Source of the DNA: Gallionellales bacterium UBA7399 | GTDB lineage: Bacteria > Pseudomonadota > Gammaproteobacteria > Burkholderiales > Gallionellaceae | Reading direction: 5' to 3' | Length of the DNA: 5,520 nucleotides | NCBI GenBank assembly: GCA_002470125.1 | Contig: DKNB01000065.1 | Coordinates: 1-5,520 of the forward strand | In this document: positions 1-5,520 of the stretch, one piece after another | How positions within the stretch are numbered: position 1 is the first letter of the stretch | How the letters are laid out: every line of letters begins with the position of its first letter | The notes under the pieces: model-generated | Told to the model about the DNA's origin: nothing | What the model saw: only the letters and a program-made list of their open reading frames with translations | Database searches by the model: none | Program-made: the position numbers and the translations under genes

Positions 1-144
1 TTGCGGAAGTAGTTTAATTTTTTCTGGATTTAATGACGGCTGACGCTTAGAGTGTTTTTTTTCATCGGCGGACACCCCGTCCCGCTGCGCAAAAACAAAA
101 AATATAACGTTCGCCAGCAGTAGCAGCCCACACAACCACATCAT
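1..144 (-). CDS. SPOR-type membrane-anchored protein, N-terminal part only (runs off window start)
   Basis: The frame from ATG at 142-144 gives 48 codons without a stop and continues beyond base 1. The protein opens with two Met, then a hydrophobic segment at about residues 3-18 (WLCGLLLLANVIFFVF), then a charged, lysine-rich linker (about 20-34), and ends at the edge in NPEKIKLLPQ. A short inner-membrane anchor followed by a phrase of the type NPEKIKLL is typical of the small SPOR-domain proteins encoded directly after birA-coaX in many proteobacteria. The peptidoglycan-binding SPOR domain itself would lie outside the window, so the family call rests on leader and position. A GGGA ribosome binding site (150-153) sits 5 bases before the first ATG and 8 before the second at 139-141; either could start. 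It is probably the last member of the birA-coaX operon, 81 bases after coaX. The anchor could equally belong to another small membrane protein. Confidence 0.6.
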   Translation of the reverse strand, partial: MMWLCGLLLLANVIFFVFAQRDGVSADEKKHSKRQPSLNPEKIKLLPQ

Positions 145-225
145 CGCTATCCCATTTTTATTTTCAATATTCTTACTCAAGACGACACCCAATCCAAAAA
201 ATAGGCCACCGTTAACATTCTGACC

Positions 226-957
226 TCAGGCAATCTTTTGACTTCCGATAATCTGCAGCCCACGCAGCACCAGATTATCCACCCGTATCACCGGAAGCTC
301 AAGGTACGACTGCAAGCTGTCCGCTCCGCCACCGCTTAGCACACAGTGGCAATCACCTGCCTGCGCCATAGCCTCAAATTGTAAACGAACGGCACCTACG
401 GTCGCCTGAATTGCGCCGCTCAAGATGGCGTCGGCCGTGTTACGCGGAAAGCGATGCCAGACGCCTCCCTCAATCTGACCCAGTTGCGCGGCACCCGCAG
501 TCAGACTGACCTCCAGCATACCGAGACCCGGCAGAATGAGTCCACCCAAGAATTCGCCCGTCAAGGACAGAGTGTCTATCGTGGTGGCGGTGCCACAGTT
601 GACCACCAGGCAGGGGGCGCGCACCCGGTCCCAGGCCGCAATGAGTGCAGCCCAGCGGTCACAGCCAAGCTGTGCGGGACATTCGTACAGGTTACGCACG
701 CCACACTCCGCCACCCTTGCCACAATAAACTCTACCTGGCAGCGCCAAATGGCACAGGCTGCGCCAAGCAACTGGGCCATGACATCACCAGCCACATTGG
801 ACACCAGAATCCTGTCCGGCGATGGCAGTCCAGAGAATTCCGCTCCCAAGGTCGGCATATCCCTGTGTAAAAGTGTGCCCTCTCGTAGCCATGTTTCGCC
901 CTCGACCATAGCCCACTTGACACGACTGTTGCCGGCATCGATCAGAAGTATTCTCAT
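226..957 (-). CDS. coaX: Type III pantothenate kinase
   Basis: This enzyme phosphorylates pantothenate with ATP, the first step of coenzyme A synthesis, in the cytoplasm. The 243-residue length is normal for the family. Visible motifs in order: the N-terminal phosphate loop DAGNS at residues 7-11; the pantothenate-site stretch from Y91 through P94 to LGCDRW (97-102), where D100 is the expected catalytic base; the second phosphate loop GTATTID (122-128); GGLILPG near 137-143; and a C-terminal LSGGGAD near 207-213. Asn120 occupies the position that is often Asp before the GTA motif; I believe Asn also occurs in homologues. Type III kinases as a family are insensitive to feedback by CoA and need a monovalent cation. 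The ATG overlaps the birA stop as ATGA. The only purine-rich stretch upstream (GGAG, 975-978) is too far away, which favours translational coupling to birA. Confidence 0.95.
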   Translation of the reverse strand: MRILLIDAGNSRVKWAMVEGETWLREGTLLHRDMPTLGAEFSGLPSPDRILVSNVAGDVMAQLLGAACAIWRCQVEFIVARVAECGVRNLYECPAQLGCDRWAALIAAWDRVRAPCLVVNCGTATTIDTLSLTGEFLGGLILPGLGMLEVSLTAGAAQLGQIEGGVWHRFPRNTADAILSGAIQATVGAVRLQFEAMAQAGDCHCVLSGGGADSLQSYLELPVIRVDNLVLRGLQIIGSQKIA

Positions 958-1961
958 ATCGCGCGCACACCAATCTCCCCAACATTAAATTTTTTCATTC
1001 CGCCTGCCGTCTCTAGCATAAGTGCACCGCTTTCGGTCACACCTCGTGCAATCCCGAGCTCGACCGTACCGTCTGGTAAGCATAGTTGTACCGTCTGATC
1101 ATGAAAAGCATGGTAGCCCTCCCATTCCTCACGCAAAACCGAAAATCCATCGCGGGCGAACCCGCTGAGGACCGCCTGCAGCTCACGCAGGATTATCGCA
1201 AGCACGTAATTTCTTTCAGGCACAGCAGCCCCAGGCGTGTCAGCCACCATCGTCGCCAAACTCGACACCGGCTGATCAATCCTCGATAGCAGATGTGCCG
1301 GCATGCTTAGATTGAGGCCAACGCCAATCACCACAGCGCTCGGCCCTAGCATGTCGCCTTGGGCCTCTATTAGGGTACCGGCCAGCTTACCGCGATCACC
1401 ATCCAGCAGGTCGTTCGGCCACTTTATCCGTACCTCTCTCATGCTAAGTGCACGAAGCGAGCGGACCAGCGCCACCCCCACCGCGAGACTTAGGCCGGAC
1501 AGTGCCGACACACCCATCTCGTAACGCCACAGCAACGAAAACGTAAGCGCGTTACCCAGACCGGAGTGCCATGGTCGTCCCATTCGTCCGCGCCCTTCGC
1601 TTTGCAGCTCCACCGCCAACACCTTGCCGCTGGCCACACCTTGCCCGGCAAGCTTTAATAGCGTGGTGTTACTAGAGGGTAGACTGTCTAAGATCTCGAC
1701 ATCGAGTTTCCCCACCATCTTACCCAGGTGGTGAGCGATGATTTCGGCGTCCAGCCACTGTGGCGGGTTGCTCAGGCAGTAACCTCGGCCCGAGACACCG
1801 CGCAAAGCTAGGCCATAGTCACCCACGTCATGCAAGGCGTTGTTCACGCTGGCGCGCGACACGCCCAAGCTCCTCGCCAGCGTCTCCCCCGAATGAAATT
1901 TTCCGTCCGCCAGCAGGCGCAGTAAAACGAAGGTTAGCGGTTTCATGGCTATCGGAACCAT
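954..1961 (-). CDS. birA: Bifunctional biotin-[acetyl-CoA carboxylase] ligase / biotin operon repressor
   Basis: BirA activates biotin to biotinyl-5'-AMP and attaches it to the biotin carrier protein of acetyl-CoA carboxylase; HTH-bearing forms also repress transcription. All three domains are visible in 335 residues (E. coli has 321): a winged HTH at about 7-63 with the wing GRGYCL, the ligase domain at about 85-275 and a C-terminal SH3-like domain ending GEIGVRAI. The biotin/AMP site shows S97-N98-T99, Q120, the loop GRGRMGRPW (123-131), KWPND (180-184) and K192 in GKLAG, so the ligase looks active. Two starts are possible. The ATG at 1959-1961 gives the longest form but has only a GGGTGA stretch touching it. 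The ATG at 1944-1946 (Met6) begins nearer to where homologues begin and lies two bases after a mini-ORF stop. The stop overlaps coaX by four bases. I see no E. coli-type biotin operator upstream, so autoregulation is unproven. Confidence 0.95.
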   Translation of the reverse strand: MVPIAMKPLTFVLLRLLADGKFHSGETLARSLGVSRASVNNALHDVGDYGLALRGVSGRGYCLSNPPQWLDAEIIAHHLGKMVGKLDVEILDSLPSSNTTLLKLAGQGVASGKVLAVELQSEGRGRMGRPWHSGLGNALTFSLLWRYEMGVSALSGLSLAVGVALVRSLRALSMREVRIKWPNDLLDGDRGKLAGTLIEAQGDMLGPSAVVIGVGLNLSMPAHLLSRIDQPVSSLATMVADTPGAAVPERNYVLAIILRELQAVLSGFARDGFSVLREEWEGYHAFHDQTVQLCLPDGTVELGIARGVTESGALMLETAGGMKKFNVGEIGVRAI

Positions 1962-1984
1962 TCACCCGTACTCATGGCTTTCAT
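1949..1984 (-). CDS. Possible 11-codon leader/coupling mini-ORF between patatin gene and birA
   Basis: ATG at 1982-1984 overlaps the patatin stop codon as ATGA. It opens an 11-codon frame (MKAMSTGEWFR) that stops with TAG at 1949-1951, two bases before the in-frame birA ATG at 1944-1946. AAGGA at 1993-1997 lies 8 bases upstream of this ATG and is the best ribosome binding site near the junction, better than anything in front of either birA start. An earlier in-frame ATG at 1991-1993 would add three codons. What is seen is the arrangement. That it is translated and hands ribosomes to birA by reinitiation is inference; no conserved peptide is recognised, and a frame this short can arise by chance. 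Confidence 0.3.
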   Translation of the reverse strand: MKAMSTGEWFR

Positions 1985-3150
1985 TGTGAGCATCCTTGCG
2001 ATGCTTCATCACGCTGATTAATAAAAGCATAGATCTCCTGCCTTTTTTTCAGCGCATCTTGGTATCCAAGCTCGATCATCTCGCAACAAAAGCTCTTCTC
2101 AAAGAGTAGGTAGCTCGCCAAGTTCGCTCCGCTGCGACGCATTACACCCATCCCCCTCAATAAAAAACGAATAGTCCATGGCAGTGACATCACATGCCTC
2201 TGGGCAATCTCCTCGATAGACTGGCTTGGCTCAATCACCAAAACATCAATGTGTCGCATATTTATTTTCTGCCGAGAGTCCTCCGCCAGCATTTCAATTG
2301 TACGGTTAACACGCTGCAGACGCTCCAAGTCGACCGCCATGCCATCCAAGAAAATACTGTCCATGACATGGCCAAATATTTGCGCCAGCGAGGGGTAACT
2401 GACTATGTCGGCGGGGCTAAGTTGTCTCGTTTGACCCTGCCCAAAGCCGATAATCAGAAGACGAGTGGCGCCCAAGTGCAAGGCGGCACTGATAGGGGCA
2501 ACCTGGCGCATCGAGCCGTCACCAAAGTATTCGTGGTCAATAAACACGGCTGGAAAGATTAATGGGATAGCCGAAGACGCCAGCAGGTGCTCGGCCGCAA
2601 TCCTTGTGGGAATGCCGACACGATGCGCACGCGTCCACGGGACGACACTCTTCGCACCCTGGTAGAACGTTACCGAGCAACCGGAGCCGTAGGCCAAGGC
2701 CGTGATGCTTAGTGCGTGGAGATTTCCTGCGTCAATATTTTTTTGAATCTTTTCATACGGAAGGACTGCCTTCAATAGGCCTGCCATGGGCGTGTTGTCC
2801 AGCAAGGCTATCTTCTTGAGTTTATTGATACCTATGCTACTTAAAATCAAACCCAGTATCCACTGCATCGACTTCTTAAGCACACCCACGAAGTCAGTTC
2901 TGTAAACCAGATTGGCGTGAGACTGTGTCCACACCTCGAGGAGGTATCGCACCCCCCTGTGTAGCGAGGGTGAGTGCACGGCGAGAGCAGCCGCATTGAG
3001 TGATCCAGACGAGGTCCCACAGATGACAGGAAAGGGGTTGCGTGTGCACTGTGGAAAAAACTCAGCGATGGCCTTTAGCACGCCGACCTGGTAGGCAACA
3101 CGTGCGCCGCCGCCAGTTAAAATCAAGCCGAGCTTTTCTGGCGCACCCAT
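1981..3150 (-). CDS. Patatin-like phospholipase family protein
   Basis: This is a predicted Ser-Asp lipid acyl hydrolase of the patatin family. The glycine-rich oxyanion loop GGGAR is at residues 13-17, the nucleophile elbow GTSSG at 45-49 with Ser47 as nucleophile, and the partner acid in DGS at 211-213 (Asp211; the family usually has DGG or DGA). The spacing and the surrounding LILTGGGARVAYQVGVLKAI and SSAIPLIFPAVF segments fit the family well, so the protein should be active. A hydrophobic stretch at about 95-108 may touch the membrane; there is no signal peptide, so action at the inner face of the cytoplasmic membrane is inferred. After the catalytic domain comes an extra C-terminal region (about 290-380) with a SYLLFE segment, seen in roughly 390-residue proteobacterial patatins. 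The natural substrate is unknown. The ATG at 3148-3150 has AGGGG nine bases upstream. The stop overlaps a downstream mini-ORF and lies 19 bases before birA's first ATG. Confidence 0.9.
   Translation of the reverse strand: MGAPEKLGLILTGGGARVAYQVGVLKAIAEFFPQCTRNPFPVICGTSSGSLNAAALAVHSPSLHRGVRYLLEVWTQSHANLVYRTDFVGVLKKSMQWILGLILSSIGINKLKKIALLDNTPMAGLLKAVLPYEKIQKNIDAGNLHALSITALAYGSGCSVTFYQGAKSVVPWTRAHRVGIPTRIAAEHLLASSAIPLIFPAVFIDHEYFGDGSMRQVAPISAALHLGATRLLIIGFGQGQTRQLSPADIVSYPSLAQIFGHVMDSIFLDGMAVDLERLQRVNRTIEMLAEDSRQKINMRHIDVLVIEPSQSIEEIAQRHVMSLPWTIRFLLRGMGVMRRSGANLASYLLFEKSFCCEMIELGYQDALKKRQEIYAFINQRDEASQGCSQ
1989..2005 (-). promoter_or_regulatory. Small hairpin overlapping the ribosome binding site at the patatin/birA junction
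   Basis: On the minus strand AGCATC and GATGCT form a perfect 6-base-pair inverted repeat around a 5-base loop GCAAG. The AAGGA ribosome binding site (1993-1997) lies across the loop and the start of the 3' arm, so folding would partly hide it. The element sits inside the last codons of the patatin gene. No T-run follows, so it is not a terminator. A 6-bp repeat can occur by chance in several kilobases, so a function is only a suggestion. Confidence 0.22.
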
Positions 3151-3159
3151 CTTTGCCCA

Positions 3160-3164
3160 CCCCT
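3160..3164 (-). promoter_or_regulatory. Ribosome binding site of the patatin-like gene
   Basis: AGGGG on the minus strand lies 9 bases before the ATG at 3148-3150. It supports that start, from which the protein reaches the GGGAR loop after 12 residues, the usual distance in this family. Confidence 0.5.
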
Positions 3165-3212
3165 ATCGAATATACGAGTCACACACCCAGCGTCAGCCCA
3201 AGGCCAGAATAG

Positions 3213-3218
3213 ATTATA
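3213..3218 (-). promoter_or_regulatory. Candidate -10 box upstream of the patatin-like gene
   Basis: A perfect TATAAT reads on the minus strand in the 120-base gap between hrpA and the patatin gene. A start about 7 bases further on would give a leader of some 55 bases. At 16-18 bases upstream there is no good -35 (GCGAGC at 17); TTGGCG occurs only at 20 bases, which is too far, and there is no TGn extension. The gap also shows no terminator with a T-run after hrpA, so read-through from hrpA is possible as well. A weak or activator-dependent promoter for the patatin-birA-coaX unit is the inference. Confidence 0.3.
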
Positions 3219-3270
3219 CCTGACGAGTAGCCCATGCTCGCCAAACCAAGATGGCGCAGGCGCAGAGCAA

Positions 3271-5520
3271 CTACATAGCGCTCCACAACTTCTCCAGTCG
3301 CTTAGTGGACACAATCACTGGCGTCTTTAATTCCTGGGCGAACAAAGACACCCGTAGCTCCTGTAGCAGCCAACCAAACTCCTCCAGACGCGGATCCGCA
3401 TTACCCTTCTGAGTGTCCAGCTTTCGCTGCCAGGCTTGTTGCAGGGACTGTATTTGCGTAAATTGTCGTGCATCGCGTATCGCGTCGACCTCTATCTTTT
3501 CAAGCCGTGTGCCGACGGCCCTGAGGTAGCGAGGGAGGTGCTGTATCCGCTCGTACGAAAGCCGTAAAATAAAGCCCTTGCTTAGCAGCCACTCACACTG
3601 CGTGCGCATATCCAGAAATGCTCGCTCATGTGATTTAGCGGCTTGTAGTTTTTTCTGAATGAGCTGGTGCTCGTTCAGTATTACGCCCACCAGGCGCCTG
3701 ATCTCCTGCGCCACTAGAGTTAGACGGCCCTTTGCCTCCTTGCAACGCGCGCCGAACTCCATGTCATTTTTTGGCCAGGGCTCACTCAAGCAACTACGAT
3801 CGAGGGCTGCGGATAAAATTTGATGCCCAAGCTCTTGTGCGGTACCAAGCGGCAAGAACTGCATCGCCATGGCCTGCAAGTCAAGATTCTTTTCCAAAAA
3901 CTTAACCTGCTCCTTGAGTGCCAGCATAAATAAGCGGCGCAATCCCACGCGATGTGCCGACAGCGCCTCGTCGCGTGTGTCGAATGTTCGTAAAGACACG
4001 CCCTCACCCCCATCCACCAGCGCATTAAAAACCGTCACCACTTGCCCGGCACGGAACATCTCTGCCGTCTCTTTCAACTCACCCATGCCCCAATCTTTAA
4101 ACGACGTTTCATCCTGACTCGCGGTTACGCCGCCCACACTGGTTGGCTCAGGCTGACACGCAAGCTCGGCACGCAGCTGAGAAAAGTTACGCGAGACCCC
4201 CAAACACCGACCGTGCTCGTTCACCACATAAAAGCTCATGATTAGGTGGGCCGGGAGCTGCTCCAGTCGAAACATATCCACCGAGACATCGAGCTGCCTC
4301 TTTTCACGGATGTAGCGTGAGAGTGCCTGTAGCAGCGGCGTGTCAGAGATCGGCACGTCGTGACAGAATAACGCCGCGAACTCAGGCACCGGAACCATGT
4401 GGCGACGCAGCTTTTGTGGCAACGTTTTAATCAGTTGCGCCACCTTCTCCGTCAGCAGGGCGGGCACCAGATACTCACAGCGCGACGGGGACACCTGGTT
4501 AAGAAGGGCTTGCGGTACAGTCAGCGTGACTCCGTCGTCGCTCTTCCCTGGCGCAAAATTATAGGTCAGCACATAGCTAACATTACTCATCACCAGCTGC
4601 GGCGGAAATTGATCGGTGGTGATGCCAGCCGCCTCGTGACGCATCAGATCGGTGCGCTGGAGGTGCAGTAGCGCAGGGCTCTCCCGTTCCACCCCCTTGC
4701 GCCACACCTCAAAGTCCGCTCCGTTGTGTATGTGTGCCGGAATGTGGCTGTCGTAGAAGGCAAAGATCAGCTCATCGTCTACCAGCACATCTGGTCGGCG
4801 CGCCTTGTGCTCCAATGCCTCGATTTCTTTTATCAACTCCTGGTTGTGCGAGAAGAATGTTGCGGACGTATAAAACTCACCTGCCACCAGGGCCTGGCGG
4901 ATAAATATGGTGCGCGATTCAGCGACATTTATTGGGCCGTAATGTATACGCTTTTTCGGATTGACGATCAGGCCATACAACGTACTGCGCTCAAAGGCCA
5001 CCACCTGCGCCGCCTTCTTTTCCCAGTGTGGATCGAAATAGTGGCGCTTGATCAGATGCGCGCCCACCTCCTCAAGCCACTCCGGTTCAATCTGCGCAAC
5101 ACAACGCGCGTACAGTTTTGTCGTTTCGGTTAGCTCAGCTGCCACAACCCACTTGGGGATCTTTTTTGTCAGAACAGAATTAGGAACGATAAAGAATTTT
5201 ATTTCGCGTGCGCCCTGATAATAAATCTCACGATCTACGCTCTTGCAACCAACGTTGCCCAGAAGACCGGTCAGCAGGGCCTTGTGTATTTCATCGTAAC
5301 CAGCCGGAATATCATTCATTCGCATCCCCATCTCGGCAACCTGTACGCGCAGCTGCTGATGAAGCTCATGCCACTCGCGCAACCGAATTGGGGACAGGAA
5401 CCTGTCACGGCACTCGCTTGCCCACAAGCGCTTAGACTTACCAAGCCCCATCGCCCCCTGGAGCCAAGCCCACAGGTTTACATAGAACATAAAATCAGAA
5501 CGCTCGTCATTAAATGGCTG
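3271..5520 (-). CDS. hrpA: ATP-dependent RNA helicase HrpA, C-terminal part (5' end outside window)
   Basis: HrpA is a cytoplasmic DEAH-box RNA helicase; in E. coli it has been linked to fimbrial mRNA processing and to rescue of stalled ribosomes. The visible 749 residues match, as I recall it, E. coli HrpA (about 1300 residues) from the helicase-associated region to the C-terminus. In order: the FNDERSDF..VNLW segment (about 3-16) and RLREWHELHQQLR (about 46-58); an OB-fold region (about 75-150) with EIHKALLTGLL, IPKWVVAAELTET and IEPEWLEEVG; then the long DUF3418 tail (about 160-745) with LVDDELIFAFYD, DGVTLTVP.ALLNQV and a final WLLQELRVSLFAQELKTP. The frame stays open through base 5520, so the first ATG at 5488-5490 is internal and not the start. 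Walker A, DEAH and motif VI lie outside the window, so activity cannot be judged. The stop is TAG at 3271-3273. No frameshift is visible. Confidence 0.95.
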   Translation of the reverse strand, partial: QPFNDERSDFMFYVNLWAWLQGAMGLGKSKRLWASECRDRFLSPIRLREWHELHQQLRVQVAEMGMRMNDIPAGYDEIHKALLTGLLGNVGCKSVDREIYYQGAREIKFFIVPNSVLTKKIPKWVVAAELTETTKLYARCVAQIEPEWLEEVGAHLIKRHYFDPHWEKKAAQVVAFERSTLYGLIVNPKKRIHYGPINVAESRTIFIRQALVAGEFYTSATFFSHNQELIKEIEALEHKARRPDVLVDDELIFAFYDSHIPAHIHNGADFEVWRKGVERESPALLHLQRTDLMRHEAAGITTDQFPPQLVMSNVSYVLTYNFAPGKSDDGVTLTVPQALLNQVSPSRCEYLVPALLTEKVAQLIKTLPQKLRRHMVPVPEFAALFCHDVPISDTPLLQALSRYIREKRQLDVSVDMFRLEQLPAHLIMSFYVVNEHGRCLGVSRNFSQLRAELACQPEPTSVGGVTASQDETSFKDWGMGELKETAEMFRAGQVVTVFNALVDGGEGVSLRTFDTRDEALSAHRVGLRRLFMLALKEQVKFLEKNLDLQAMAMQFLPLGTAQELGHQILSAALDRSCLSEPWPKNDMEFGARCKEAKGRLTLVAQEIRRLVGVILNEHQLIQKKLQAAKSHERAFLDMRTQCEWLLSKGFILRLSYERIQHLPRYLRAVGTRLEKIEVDAIRDARQFTQIQSLQQAWQRKLDTQKGNADPRLEEFGWLLQELRVSLFAQELKTPVIVSTKRLEKLWSAM

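Noticed and set aside
379..386. TTGTAAAC resembling half of a BirA biotin operator
   Set aside because: It lies inside the coaX coding region and there is no matching GTTTACAA half at the expected distance.
454..988. Two long open frames on the plus strand (454-870 and 536-988)
   Set aside because: They lie opposite coaX and its overlap with birA, read as arginine-, glutamine- and serine-rich sequence without domain features, and contradict a fully conserved gene on the other strand.
3221..3242. Inverted repeat after hrpA as a terminator
   Set aside because: The stem has only six pairs, one of them G-U, with a nine-base loop, and no T-run follows on the minus strand.
3123..3314. A 63-codon minus-strand frame bridging hrpA, the gap and the patatin start
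   Set aside because: It overlaps both conserved genes in another frame, is rich in Cys and Trp, and shows no recognisable family; the gap is better explained as a regulatory spacer.
4399..5435. Plus-strand open frames opposite hrpA (for example 4726-5133, 135 codons)
   Set aside because: They mirror a well-conserved HrpA reading frame; no domain, no ribosome binding site and no neighbouring plus-strand gene support them.
5488..5490. ATG as the start of a 739-residue DUF3418-type protein
   Set aside because: The frame continues upstream to the window edge as QPFNDERSDF, which matches the conserved HrpA sequence just before this Met, so the Met is internal.

Overview
The window is a compact, single-direction housekeeping block. 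All five recognisable genes lie on the minus strand, so transcription runs from high to low coordinates: hrpA C-terminal part, then a patatin-like phospholipase, birA, coaX, and the first codons of a SPOR-type membrane protein. The HrpA type with a long DUF3418 tail and the birA-coaX-SPOR order point to a beta- or gammaproteobacterium. The wording of CoaX and of the SPOR leader looks more betaproteobacterial to me, but I cannot name a genus from sequence alone. I see no mobile elements, tRNAs, rRNAs, CRISPR arrays or phage genes.

Layout on the minus strand. Positions 5520-3271 hold the C-terminal half or more of the DEAH-box RNA helicase HrpA; the reading frame is open at the window edge and the ATPase motifs lie outside. 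A 120-base gap (3151-3270) contains a perfect TATAAT hexamer without a convincing -35. Positions 3150-1981 encode a full patatin-like phospholipase with an intact Ser/Asp dyad. The patatin stop overlaps, as ATGA, the start of an 11-codon mini-ORF (1984-1949) with a good ribosome binding site; that mini-ORF ends two bases before a second in-frame birA ATG. Positions 1961-954 encode BirA with its HTH, ligase and C-terminal domains. It overlaps coaX (957-226, type III pantothenate kinase) by four bases. After 81 bases a short membrane-anchored protein starts at 144 and runs out of the window.

How the genes relate. BirA makes biotinyl-carrier protein and CoaX makes phosphopantothenate for coenzyme A, so both feed acetyl-CoA carboxylase and fatty-acid synthesis. 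The patatin protein would act on the lipids themselves. HrpA is an RNA helicase and has no obvious metabolic link. The stop-start overlaps suggest that patatin, birA and coaX are translated from one message.

I do not find a previously undescribed system here. The least ordinary piece is the patatin/birA junction, with its mini-ORF, strong ribosome binding site and small hairpin, which could couple or tune BirA synthesis.
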